A stretch of 38,798 bases of DNA from Pelargonium nanum (lineage: Eukaryota; Streptophyta; Magnoliopsida; Geraniales; Geraniaceae), in the NCBI GenBank assembly GCA_036897485.1, contig JAYMTF010000354.1, positions 1 to 38,798 on the forward strand. The letters run 5' to 3'. A program made the position numbers and the translations under genes. Within the stretch, counting starts at the first letter, position 1. Every line of letters begins with the position of its first letter. The notes under the pieces were generated by a model, which was given only the letters and a program-made list of their open reading frames with translations, made no database searches and was not told the origin of the DNA. This document shows, one piece after another, positions 25,776 through 36,422 of the stretch.

Positions 25776-25998
25776 TATTTATTTTTTTGGTTTAATACCA
25801 TGAAGTGTCTTAAGTGGATTGTATACTCGCGGTTGACATCTTTAAGTCATTTAACCACATTCAGACTAATCCTCATTCGAGACTTGGTTACAGGTTAAAG
25901 TTATTACCTCTCCTCATGTGTGTTGAGCGGAAATAGATACCGATAGTCCTTCCCACTCATGCAATCCTGCGCTACCAACTGCACCACCACCTTTAAAT
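25776..25998 (-). mobile_element. SINE with perfect 15-bp target-site duplication
   Basis: On the minus strand it begins GGTGGTGCAGTTGGTAGCGC (tRNA-like box A), has a degraded box B region, a body homologous to the repeat at 12561-12760, and an A-rich tail (CCAAAAAAATAAATAAATAA). It is flanked by identical ATATAACCCGTTATT at 25761-25775 and 25999-26013, a 15-bp target-site duplication typical of LINE-mobilised SINEs. The perfect duplication suggests a fairly recent insertion. Its head lies about 95 bases upstream of the TATA box of the first FMO gene. Confidence 0.85.
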
Positions 25999-26091
25999 AT
26001 ATAACCCGTTATTGAATTGTCCGTACTTTTATAAAAATAGAAATAATGAAACTTACATTCGAGGAATTGAGGAAATAATTTTGAAGTGGAG

Positions 26092-26100
26092 TATAATATA
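26092..26100 (+). promoter_or_regulatory. TATA box of FMO copy A
   Basis: TATAATATA, 62 bases before the start codon, predicting a leader of about 35-40 nt. The SINE and its target duplication end at 26013, only about 80 bases upstream. Confidence 0.55.
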
Positions 26101-26161
26101 AGCAACTTGGAAATGGAAATGAAACACATTTTCGAACAAGAGATAGAGGTTAGGATATATA

Positions 26162-28473
26162 ATGGAGACCAAGTCAACGTCGCCGCCGTTGAAAGTGGCG
26201 GTGATCGGCGCCGGCGCGGCCGGTCTTTGCACCGCCAGGGAGCTTCTCAGGGAAGGTCTCCAAGTGGTTGTATTTGAAAACAACAACGAAATTGGCGGGA
26301 CCTGGGTGTACGATCCTCGGGTCGATTCCGACCCGTTGAGCCTCGATCCAAACCGTGAAATCGTCCACAGCAGCATGTATCGCTGTCTCCGGGTCAACCT
26401 TCCCAGACAGCTGATGAGCTTCTTGGACTACCCGTTTTCAGTGTCGGGCAGAGAAGACGGAGATCCGAGATCGTTTCCGGGCCACGAGGAGGTGCTCCGA
26501 TTTCTCAACGATTTTGCTCGAGATTTTGGATTGCTCGATCACATACGGTTCGGGCACGAAGTGGTTCGGGTCGAACAAATCGGCGGCCACCACAGTTGGG
26601 TGGTGGAGTGGCGGCGGAGCGGATCTGAACCTATTTCTGATTCAGTTCATGATTCGGAGATCTTCGATGCGGTGGTGGTTTGCTCCGGAAAACATGCACA
26701 GCCAGTGACTGCTGAGTTTTCTGGTAATTACTTTACTCCCAATTTTATTTTCAATTTTGCAAAATCTAAGAGTTAATATAGATTGATTGAAAGAGTATCA
26801 TCAGGAATGTCGGCCATTATAAATTAGCTGAGACTCTCGTCCAAGAGACAAACAAAATGAATCCGGGTAGGGCAGGGCGCTCCGCGCCACAAATTCATTG
26901 GGCGGGTATGAGTGTTAATCTCAGCCAATAAATCATGTCTGAGATTCTATACAGAGATGTAAGAAAATGAGGATTTTTGTGTGGCATCATTTTTAAATGA
27001 TACCAATTAATTCTGGTGAATTGCTAAAGCTTAGAATTCAATTTTTTAGTTGTATTTGTATAAATGATGAGATGAACCTGTGTTTTAGGCATGAATGTTT
27101 GGCCAGGACTGCAAATACACTGCCATAACTACCGAGTTCCGGATCCTTACAAAGATCAGGTTCGATTCGATTGTAAGATTAAGGAGTTTTTCAATTTGTT
27201 TTTGTGCTTGTTCAAGTTCAAATTTGGGATGAGTTTATGATAACAGATTGTGGTAATAATTGGGAATGGACCAAGTGCATTGGACATAATGAGAGACGTC
27301 TCATCTGTTGCGAAACAAGTTCATCAAGCCTCGAGAACCCAGAATTTGAGGCAAATTTTGTACAGCACTGGTACTTATAGGATCCACTCAATGGTACCTT
27401 TTTTCACTCTAAAATCCTTCTGATCTCGGAATCTTAATATCAGCTGTTTATTCTTTTGATTCTTGTATCATTTCGACAGATAAAACGTGCTTATGAAGAC
27501 GGGAAACTAGATTTCGAAGATGGATCGTCCATCTATGCTGATACCATCATCCACTGCACCGGGTATATATATATATATATATATATAACCTAACAATAGT
27601 ATTCATAATCAACGACTTCAAAAGATCACTTCTTTTCAACATTTTAAAGTTTAATTTTGTCATTCGTCATGTGCAGGTATACGTACGATTTCTCATTTCT
27701 TAGAACAATCGATATTGTGAAGGTTGAAGATAATCGTGTTGGACCTCTTTATCAACATGTTTTCCCTCCACACTTGGCTCCTCGGCTTTCTTTTGTGGGT
27801 ATACCTTACAGGGTATGTACACACTACACACATATCATTCTGTATTTTTCTTGTGATAGGTACCATACTACATAATATTACACGTCTTAGATTTAGAATG
27901 TTTTGTGAGAATCATGCACTGACAAATGATAAGTTTATGTTAATTGATCTGTTTGGCTGGTGGCGTATCAGTTGGACTAGATTCTGATAAAAACTCTACT
28001 TTGTTCGACTCTCTATGTATTAGACCGCTATAGCTTCTGCAATGGTTGAGTTACAGTCCAAGTGGGTGGCAAAAGTTTTATCCGGGAAGCTAGCATTGCC
28101 TACTGAAGACGAGATGGCAAATTCGGTGCTAGATTTCTACCGGCAACTGGATGAGAGTGAACATCCCAAGCGCTTTACTCATAGGCTTCAAATGAACGTC
28201 AGTGAGAATTTCCCTCCCTTTTCGTCGTTTAATACTTACAAATGCTATCACAAATATTTGCATAATCAGTATATATGAATATTGATGTGAATGTGATGAG
28301 TGCAGTGTGAATATGAGAATTGGCTTGTTGCCCGATTGGATTTGCCTCCATTGGAGAAATGGAGGCAGCAGCTATTGCCTGCCATGATGAGTGTCGTTCT
28401 TAGATTGCACGGCGCAAAATTTCGAGATACTTGGGACGTCGATCAATGGATTCAAGAAACGCAAAGCTCCTGA
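26162..28473 (+). CDS. Flavin-containing monooxygenase, GS-OX-like (tandem copy A)
   Basis: NADPH- and FAD-dependent oxygenase of the plant FMO clade that includes the glucosinolate S-oxygenases; outside Brassicales the substrates are generally unknown. Exons: 26162-26723, 27089-27159, 27247-27393, 27480-27562, 27677-27812, 28024-28197, 28306-28473 (TGA); all GT..AG, 446 aa. Motifs: FAD-binding VAVIGAGAAGLC (GxGxxG at residues 16-21), NEIGGTWVYDPR, FMO-type FSG..WPG..IHCHNY across the exon 1-2 junction, NADPH-binding GNGPSA (217-222), CTGY at the exon 4-5 junction, VGPLYQHVFPP, and the C-terminal DTWDVDQWIQE. The start is the first ATG after the TATA box. Compared with copy B, the end of exon 3 is strongly diverged (QILYSTGTYRIHSM). 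Intron 4 begins with a TA microsatellite. It looks intact. Confidence 0.93.
27564..27587. repeat. (TA)12 microsatellite at the intron 4 donor of FMO copy A
   Basis: Twelve TA units start within the donor site itself (GG then GTATATAT). Length changes here would not alter the GT but could change the splicing context. Copy B has no such run at the same intron. Confidence 0.9.
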
Positions 28474-29392
28474 TGCTGCAAAGAATCTGATACTCTGATA
28501 CAGGGAAGTTCTTGTTTTTTTTTTTTTTCTGCTTTTTCCTTTTCAATTAGTTGCTCAAAAGGAAAATACTTATTGTTGTATCATTTCTTTTGCTGGGTTT
28601 TTATTTATGTTGTAATTGTTTTTGCTCAAATTTGAGAAAGAAGTTGACAATCTTTCTATGCCTAAAGATTCATGAGATGTTGACCGAGAATAAAAATAAA
28701 GATGTTCACATCATCTAAATCTTTTTTTTATTTTGTCTTAAATTGAATTTAGCCTCTCTTTTTCTCTTTTCTTGTTCGGGAAGTTCGTCATGCATAATTT
28801 ATTAATAATATTCCTAAAATTTAGGTTTTACCTCACTTGAAACTCAATGGCTTCAACGAAGATAAACAATCTAGCGTATGTGATGCGCCTATTTTTTATG
28901 TGATGCGCCTATTTGTTTAGGGTCAATGAGACACACTAGAATGATGTTTATCGTCTAGTACACGTGTTGGAGAATTTTCTTATTAATTGTAGTGTTTTAA
29001 GTCTAATATTCACTGATTATGTCCAATGTTAAGAGTAGGCTGGCCGTTGTGCTTCAAACTTGTGACATGCGCAAGACAACATGCCAAATACAAATCGGGT
29101 CGAACAAATCCGCATACTTGACATTACAAATATGAATTTGTGGGGGTCACGGGTTTCGAAAATAGTTGAGGGTTCGGTGAAATTTTCCATACGAAAATAA
29201 CAGTGTTTTTAAGAAAGAAGGAGTAGCTGAATTGAACTCTTCTGGGTTCAGTTCAGTCTCTGGTTGCAAGTTCACATGATCGCTCGTCAATGTTTCAATA
29301 ATTATAATTTATAACAATCAAGAAACATTTGACACGGTCTCCACATGTATTTTCTAGTCAAAACATGACATGTTTTCAACAATATAAAACTA
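28474..29392. other. Spacer between the two FMO copies
   Basis: The first 250 bases or so are the likely 3' UTR of copy A. At 28878-28914 the block TATGTGATGCGCCTATTT occurs twice in tandem. No gene and no FMO pseudo-exon is recognisable. Confidence 0.5.
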
Positions 29393-29399
29393 AGAACAA
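29393..29399 (+). promoter_or_regulatory. TATA box of FMO copy B
   Basis: TATAAAA, 86 bases before the ATG at 29479. It lies downstream of the more distal in-frame ATGs (29329 onward), which argues against those as starts. Confidence 0.6.
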
Positions 29400-29478
29400 C
29401 GTTGGAACAAGGAAATGCAAATATAACTTTTTTAAAAAAAAACTGAGAGCTGAGAAGGTAGAGAAAAACCATACAATT

Positions 29479-31869
29479 ATGAATATGGAGGCGAAAGAGG
29501 AGAGATCGTCGCCGTCGTTGACCGTGGCAGTGATCGGAGCCGGCGTCGCCGGACTTTGCGCCGCCAGGGAGCTTCTCCGGGAAGGTCTCCGAGTGGTTGT
29601 GTTTGAAAAGAGTAACCAAATCGGCGGCACCTGGGTTTACGATCCCCGTGTTGAATCCGACCCGATGGGTCTCGATCCGAACCGAGAAATCGTCCACAGC
29701 AGCATGTACCAGTGTCTTCGGGTCAACCTTCCCAGGCAGACCATGGGGTTCTTGGACTACCCGTTTTCAGCGTCGGAGAGAGGGGACGGAGACCCGAGAG
29801 CGTTTCCGGGTCACGAAGAGGTGCTCCGATATCTTAACGATTTTGCGCGAGATTTTGGATTGGTGGATCACATACGGTTAGGGCGTGAAGTGGTCCGGGT
29901 CGAGCAGATCGGCGACGAACATAAGTGGGCCGTGGAGTGGCGGAGGAGCGGCGGCGAATCGGAATGTGACGGTGACGTGGAGGTTTTTGACGCTGTGGTT
30001 ATTTGCAATGGTAAATACGTGGAGCCAAGGACAGCTCAGTTTCCTGGTATTTACATTTTTACCCTACTCTTTTTTTTTTCCTTTTTGATCAAACGATCAT
30101 TGATTGAACTGGTCACAAAAGTAACCTCTCTTTTACCCATTTTTTTACCATCATTTACTTTCTACAAAATTTGAAACTCTTACAATATCGGTAAAAACTC
30201 TAATTTGGTACATGATCTTTTATATTTCGACCCGGTTTAGTTTCTGAATTATTTTAACACAAAATTTATGAACTTTTATATTTCGACCCAAAATAGTAGT
30301 TGAACTATCGTGTTTCGACCTAATTTGGTTATTGAATTTATTTTAAACTCAAAATAGTTAATGAGCTTTCAACATTTCAATGACTATTTTAGGTCAATAT
30401 TTGAAAGTTAATGAACTATTTTAGATAAAAAAAAAGTTTAATGACCAAACTGGGTAGAAACATGAAAGTTCGGTGACTATTTTGAGTTAAAAAATATCAA
30501 GTACTAAATTGGGTCAAAACATAACAGTTACGGACCAAATTTGGCCTTTTACCTACAATATTTGTATTTAAATGTTTAATTATGCAAAGATGAACCTGTG
30601 TTTTAGGCATGGATGTTTGGCCAGGAGTGCAAATACACAGCCATAACTATAGGGTTCCACAGCCTTTCAAAGATCAGGTATCTCCAAAACTAATTTTTCA
30701 TATTTTTTGTACTTGTTCATGTATGATTTGAGGACTAATTTACAATAACCACTTACTATATTATATAACAGATTGTGGTAATTATTGGAAATGGACCTAG
30801 TGCAGTTGACATTCTCAAAGATGTCTCATCTGTTGCAAAACAAGTTCACCAATCTTCAAGACATCCAGGTCTCATGGAATGTTTTGAAACCAATGCTACT
30901 TCTTGGAAGCATTCACAGGTATATATTTGGCTCATCTTTTGATTTTGAGATCTTGTTTACTTCTCTTTGATTCATGATACAATGTTTCATCAGATCAAAT
31001 GTGCTCGCGAAGACGGTAAATTGGAATTTGAAGATGGATCATCCATCTATGCAGATACCATCATCCACTGTACTGGGTATTGCCAAAAAGATTCAACTTG
31101 TTCGTCATATTTGCATATGCATGATTGATGATTTTGTCGTTCTTTTGCAGGTACAATTACAATTTCCCATTTCTTCAAACGAATGGCGTTGTAAAGGTTG
31201 AAGATAACCGAGTTGGACCTCTATACAAACATGTTTTCCCACCTCAATTGGCTCCTTGGATTTCTTTCGTGGCAATACCTTCAAGGGTACGTTTGCCCGT
31301 TTGTTTATGATCAATATCATTACAGTATATGATTCTGCATATTTAGAATGTTTTGCAAGAATTGTGCTGTAGTTAAACATGTGTATGATGATCTGTTTGT
31401 GTATCGATTAGAATCCTTTATCTCATATAACGATTGAGTTACAATCCAAGTGGGTGGCTCGAGTTTTGTCCGGGAAGCTTGCGTTGCCAAGTGAAGAGGA
31501 GATGGCGAATTCTGTTCAAGATTTCTATCAGCACTTGGATGAGAGTGGACGCCCCAAGCACCTTACTCACGAGCTTGACATGAATGTTCGTAAAAAAAAT
31601 CGTACACCTTTCGATTCTTACAAATTTTGTATACATTTGTTAGTTCTTGTTTCTTAACTTTTTCATATATATTGATTTTGTTTATGTTATGATGATTATA
31701 GTGTGAGTATGATAAGTGGCTTGTGGCTGAATTGGGGTTACCACCATTGGAGAAGTGGAGAGAGGAGCTATTTCTCACCCTGGTAACTAGCATTCTCAGA
31801 ATACATGGCGAGGAGTATCGAGATACTTGGGACGTTGACAAATGGATTCAAGAAACCGGAAGCTCATAA
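29479..31869 (+). CDS. Flavin-containing monooxygenase, GS-OX-like (tandem copy B)
   Basis: Same family and fold as copy A. Exons: 29479-30046, 30607-30677, 30772-30918, 30994-31076, 31151-31286, 31412-31585, 31702-31869 (TAA); 448 aa. Exons 2-7 (71, 147, 83, 136, 174, 168 nt) have exactly the lengths of copy A, direct evidence of tandem duplication. Motifs: VAVIGAGVAGLC (GxGxxG 20-25), NQIGGTWVYDPR, FPG..WPG..IHSHNYRVP, GNGPSA (219-224), CTGY, VGPLYKHVFPP, DTWDVDKWIQE. Copy B keeps the HSHNY and FLQTNGVVKVE forms usual in the family, and its exon 3 end (CFETNATSWKHSQ) is closer to known members, so it looks the more ancestral copy. ATG 29479 is preferred over ATGs from 29329, which precede the TATA box and encode a basic, non-conserved extension; ATG 29485 is a second possibility. 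Intron 1 holds a foldback element. Confidence 0.93.
30190..30553. mobile_element. Foldback (MITE-like) element in intron 1 of FMO copy B
   Basis: The left end (GGTAAAA, AATTTGGTAC, TTTCGACCC) is the imperfect inverse of the right end (GGGTCAAAAC, GGACCAAATTTGG, TTTTACC). Words such as TTTCGACC, CTCAAAATAG and AATGAGCTTT recur in one sense left of about 30375 and in the other sense to the right. About 364 bases, no coding capacity. It fills most of intron 1; copy A's intron 1 (365 bases) has no such element. Confidence 0.7.
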
Positions 31870-33526
31870 ATGTGAAACATAATACAACTTTCGTTTTCAA
31901 ATAATCGTTTTGTTTGACTCTTTACTGAACGTCGCCTCAAATCACTCGTTTTGTGATATACAGTATACTTTACTTATTTGTGTATGCAAGAAAATAGTGT
32001 GGAATGGGCAAAAGAAGATGCAAAATGTTTGTGCATATGCATAAGCATATTTTTGTGGTGGAGTAGAGTTTGTGGTTAGTATCATAAAATAGGACTCATA
32101 TCTCAATAAGTGAGAACATATCCCAAAAAATGGGTTTGTAGTTAAAATGAGTAGAGAGAGGATATACCCTGAGATGAGGTGAAGAGAAAAAAACAAAAAA
32201 AAAAGAGAGAATAGACAATTATTAGACATTAGTAGTCCTAGGCTTTATTAGCTAAGGTGGGTAGTGATGAGCTCCTCCTGGGAAAGGAAGACTGAAAATT
32301 AAATAAAGAGTCTCTCCACTGCACTTCCCTCTGAATCTGAGTATTGGTGGGCTCATGATGTCTTTATCTACCAATTCATTGCTCTTCCCCATTCCCATCT
32401 TATATTTTACTTCATTTCTTAAAAATTACTGCTTCATTTTCTATTTTTTCGACTCTACCAGAATAACAAACAACCGAAGCTCGAACCTAAGAACTCAAAA
32501 AAAGTAAATGTTGATGGTTGTTATAACCCAATTTGTCTAAAGCGTGAAGAATGGTTTTTATAAAGAATATCCAACAAACCTATATAAACTTCAAATAACA
32601 AGAAAAATACTCAAAGATTGTGTTCATATCCCATTCCGCGGGGTAGCCGAAGTGACACATCATTAGTAGCGAACTCACGGCAAAAAGCGCTTAAGCCACT
32701 TTACTCTTGTTGATAAGGATTCAAAACCTTTCCGTTTAGTAGGAGGAAGTGTTGGAAGAAGGCATTATCACCTCGAGAGAACTTGCTCGACTAACAATCG
32801 TAAAGGATCTTCGGTTATGCAAATCTCTTGAAGTCAACTAGTTAGGACCTAATTGTTAAGGAAACGTGAAAGCAAGCACATAGCAGCAAAAGCGAAATGG
32901 CAGTTTAAAAGGCTAGCTAAGTATTTTGCAACTACCAAGGCATGTTGGGTCAAGCGGTTGATACGCTTTGGTTTCTCTTTGAGGTCTCAGATAACTAAAA
33001 GGGTGACACCCCCACTAGAAAACACAGAAAAGCATGCTATCTCGTTGCTTATCGAAAAACCAATAATTTAATTACACATTTTATATTACTTCATCTTCAT
33101 TTCAGTCATTTAAACAGTTTATATCTTCGTTTGTTTCAGACACTCTTTAATTTATGTTTTCAAATCCCATAAAACTATTGTCAAATTGTGTGTTATGAAC
33201 ACAAAAACATGTTCATGTTATGTACCTCGTACATACGTTTCACAACAAATAAACTAAAATAAATAAGAGATTTATATATTAAAATACTAACAAAATATAA
33301 CCCAAGTAAAAATCAAATAACCGTACCAATTGGGCAGTTTAACCGGACAGGACGAGCCAATAGAAACCGAGACCTCTACAAAATTGGGAATGGCTGGTTT
33401 ATTTTCCACAAATTGCCCCCGGAAAATAACTCAAATTACCAGAGTCTGCCACCGAAGGCCAAAAAGTCCATAATACCCCTTCAAGCCTCTTCCCCTTACC
33501 GCCTCTGACCGTCCGTACACTCTGTT
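31870..33526. other. Spacer between FMO copy B and PLATZ, with a GC-richer orphan block
   Basis: FMO 3' UTR, AT-rich spacer, a weak hairpin (listed separately), and a block at about 32630-33015 that is clearly richer in G and C than its surroundings (for example CCGCGGGGTAGCCGAAGTG). That block reads like a decayed mobile-element or captured fragment; I recognise no protein in it. The right 150 bases are probably the PLATZ 3' UTR. Confidence 0.4.
32252..32372 (+). other. Imperfect hairpin with a weak miR408-like arm
   Basis: GATGAGCTCCTCC (about 32267-32279) can pair with GGTGGGCTCAT (about 32346-32356), and GGGAAAGGAAGACTG with CACTGCACTTCCCT nearer the loop. The 3' arm CACTGCACTTCCCTCTG resembles the CACTGCCTCTTCCCTGG core of miR408 with one gap and several mismatches. 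Pairing has bulges, including one of about 14 bases, so this is a candidate only. Confidence 0.2.
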
Positions 33527-34683
33527 TCAGTAAAGCGGAGCCCTTTGCGGTGCCCCCTCCCGCCGGTTCACTAAACCCACCGATATTTCGGAAACCGGAG
33601 AGCACAAAACCGGCCGGCACGACGCCCGGTACGCCGCCGAGACGCTGCTCCTCTTCTTCCTCACCACCACCTCGGTTGTCGCCGCCGTGCAAGCGAGAGT
33701 CAGTCCACCGCCGCCTGAAACGTCGTCGTCTGAGGTCTTCGCGGAGCCGTACGGCTCCTCCAGAACCGAGTCCGGCGTCATGAGACCGTCGTCCAAACCG
33801 GACGGCTCCGGCAAGGCCAGGAACTTGCAGTCCAGGAGGAAATTCGAGAGGCCAGCATGAGTTGTTCGCAGAATATGATCAATCTGACACCGACCCACAA
33901 AAATTAAGAGCCCGAATCGAAATGGGTTGGAACCAGAATTTGAAATTGAAGTAAAAACAAAAAAGGGTCTGAATCTAGAATCGAAAAAACCCAACCTTGC
34001 AAGCGATGGAGCAGAAGAGAAATGGGTGTTGCAGAGCTCTGCGGCAAGTAATGCAGATGTTGGAGGAGCCTCTGCACTGTCTTGTCTGTGGCCTCTGCTT
34101 TATGAACACCACTTTTGCACTATTGGTAATATAAGACTGCAACAACACAAACAAATAAATAAATGCATTTATTAAATTTTCACAATTTGTACTGGTAATT
34201 AATTACATGAACACTTACTTGAACAAAAGCACAATCAAACAATTTCTCAGCATCACCCAACCGAATCACATCATGATAAACATATCTTCTTATCTGCTCA
34301 AAAACACAAACAATGAATTCACTACATAACATGAAGATTCAAAAGATTAAGATTTTTTTAAAAAAAAAAGTGCAGAACCTGAAGGAGACGATGGGAGGTG
34401 TGAGGAGAGAGCAAGAGACAGTGAGGGCAGAGACTGAAGCAACAGTCCAAGCAAAAAATGTTCTTTTCGTTCTTCTTGGCCTCCTCATGAACTACACAGG
34501 CATTAAAGAATTTTTCTGAGAGCAGAACCTCAAGCCACCTAGGTACTGCTACAGCATTTGAATTTGAACTTGAAGAAACCACCTGAAAAAACCCAAAAAA
34601 AAATGATACCAGTAATTAAAAAAGAAGAGATTGATGAAGAAGAGAGCAAATTGAGAGAAGAGTACCATGTTTTGTTTTTCCAT
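33527..34683 (-). CDS. PLATZ zinc-binding transcription factor
   Basis: Plant AT-rich-sequence zinc-binding protein; members bind A/T-rich DNA and act mostly as repressors in growth, seed and stress control. Exons on the minus strand: 34683-34666, 34582-34379, 34293-34219, 34136-33996, 33883-33527 (TAG at the end); 264 aa. The first exon encodes only MEKQNM; an in-frame stop precedes this ATG. Zinc motif 1: C35-x2-H38-x11-C50-x2-C53-x4-C58-x2-C61-x5-H67-x2-H70 (KNEKNIFCLDCC, SHRLLQ). Motif 2: C127-x2-C130-x10-C141-x3-C145 (NICITCRRALQHPFLFC). Between them lie RRYVYHDVIRLGDAEKLFDC and ITNSAKVVFIKQRPQ, both family hallmarks. The long last exon is Ser/Gly-rich and low in conservation, with VRKKRSS as a possible nuclear signal, and ends with the typical NRREGAPQRAPLY. 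The last exon is GC-rich, unlike its surroundings. Confidence 0.94.
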
Positions 34684-34750
34684 AATCTATGGGTTGTGGA
34701 GAGTGATGAGACAAATGAAGAAAAGATTTGTGAAGATATTGACAAATACA

Positions 34751-34780
34751 GAGGAGAGAGAGAGAGAGAGAGGAGAGAGA
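34751..34780. repeat. (GA)n / (CT)n tract in the PLATZ leader
   Basis: An almost pure GA run on the plus strand, that is CT in the sense of the PLATZ transcript, about 70-95 bases before its start codon. CT-rich leaders and GA-binding (BPC) sites are common in plant genes; a regulatory role here is inference. Confidence 0.8.
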
Positions 34781-36422
34781 AACGGCGCCTGGCAAAGTGA
34801 GAGTGGTCAGGTTACTGTTACCAATGAAAGAAACAGAGAGAAAAAAGAGGGAATGAGTAGGAGAGAAGAGAGATTGGGCTGATTTTAAACCATTGTTGTG
34901 TAGTCCTAGAAACCAGTGTGTTATTGATATAAACCAATGTGTAATTGGAACCATAAATGAATTGCTCCACTATTCTAATTTATTAACCCATCATAGCCAT
35001 AGCTCTCTTTTTTGAACAACTCAATGTCTTAATTTACAATTTGCCTCTTGCTCTGCTGCCCATACCATACCCAAATGAAACCATAACTAATAACAAACCA
35101 GTTTGATATATGGAAATCATGTTTTGTAATTAGTACAGTCAAAATGATTAGAACATTTTATTTGAAAGCTTAGAAACATATGGCATATTTAGCAACTTTG
35201 CATATTTAGTGTTTATAATTTTTTAATTATTGTATCAGTTTATCGAGACATGTTGTGTCAAATCAATTTAATCGTTTTGAATTTTTTTAAAAAAAAATTT
35301 TGGGTTTGAGCGTCTTTGTACATGGTATGTATCTATTTAACTATTTAAAAAATTTGTCTTTAAACTAGTTCCTACATTTAACTACATACAAATTTTATGA
35401 ATTTGTAATATAATATTTCTTTAGTAACACTGCTGCAAAACTATGAATAGTTGCATATGATTAAAATTGTAAAAAGTTGTGAAGGGGTGGTTTAATAAGT
35501 CGGTTTTGTTGATGAGTTCATGGTTGTAACTTGTAAGAAGTCGAAAGTTGATTTACACATAATAGTATATTTGGATAGAAAAGCTATAAAGATGTATCGA
35601 TTGTTGAAATGACCAAAATAAACCTAGTATATAAAATAATTAAATAATTAGAATTGATTGGATTTGAATTGAATTGATATGTATTTTAAATGATATGCAT
35701 GAAACATTAATGTTTATTGGCAGCTAGTAAATAGTTCATTGTAAATGGAAAACATGTCAATAAAAATTAAGCAAATTGACTAAGTTAGTGGGTATTGTTG
35801 TTTAATTTTCATTTTTGGGCTATTGTAAATAATAATAATTGATTATACCCGAAAAATCATAAATTGAGACGACCAATGACATTGTGACATATGGTGCTCG
35901 AGTGTCGCGTCAACATATGTTCCTCAAATTACTGTCTATAATTGTAACTGGCCGATTGATTTCAATTAATTGATCGATTTTATTTTCATTAGTTAACGAT
36001 CAGTTACAATTTAAAAGTTTTAAATGCCCAAATTTCAATTCCGGACTTTTGAAATTCTTAAGACGGCCCTGCTAGCTACGTATACAGGCATCCCCACTTG
36101 GGCGACTTCACGCTCCTATGAGGGTAGCATAGTGGAGAACGTTTTGCTTGGATGGAAAATATATGCATATATTTTAAAACAGAAAATCATATATTATATC
36201 AAATTACCCACGTATAACGCCCTATCTCTAGATGCAATTACACACTAAAATCATAAGAAACTATTAGTCAAACAAATCTCATTCACCAACCATATAATAA
36301 CCCGTAAACACATAAACTCCAAAAATCCGCATACATACAATCCACACCCCGAACAAGAGAGACGCTTTTGGGTCATATTTATTCAAACATACACATTGTA
36401 AAGATATAGATATTAGTTAATT
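34781..36422. other. Spacer upstream of PLATZ
   Basis: Contains the PLATZ promoter on the minus strand; TTTATATC on that strand near 34925-34938 is a weak TATA candidate. Very AT-rich. A short block at about 36060-36140 is richer in G and C (GACGGCCCTGCTAGCTACG) and may be a repeat fragment. No gene recognised. Confidence 0.45.

Noticed and set aside
25958-25998. A true tRNA gene on the minus strand
   Set aside because: Only the box A half looks tRNA-like; no cloverleaf follows, and the A-rich tail plus target duplication show a SINE.
29329-29478. N-terminal extension of FMO copy B from an upstream in-frame ATG
   Set aside because: These ATGs lie before the TATA box, and the extension is basic, AT-rich and absent from copy A.
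32380-32403. miR482/2118-like arm (CTCTTCCCCATTCCCATCTT)
   Set aside because: Only the CCCATTCC core matches, the proposed partner near 32254 pairs poorly, and the loop would be about 100 bases.
32853-33071. 72-codon basic open frame in the orphan block
   Set aside because: It starts at a TTG, is very lysine/arginine-rich by composition, and matches no family I know.
34539-34745. 68-codon minus-strand open frame upstream of PLATZ exon 2
   Set aside because: It is in a different frame from PLATZ and spans the first exon, the leader and intron 1.
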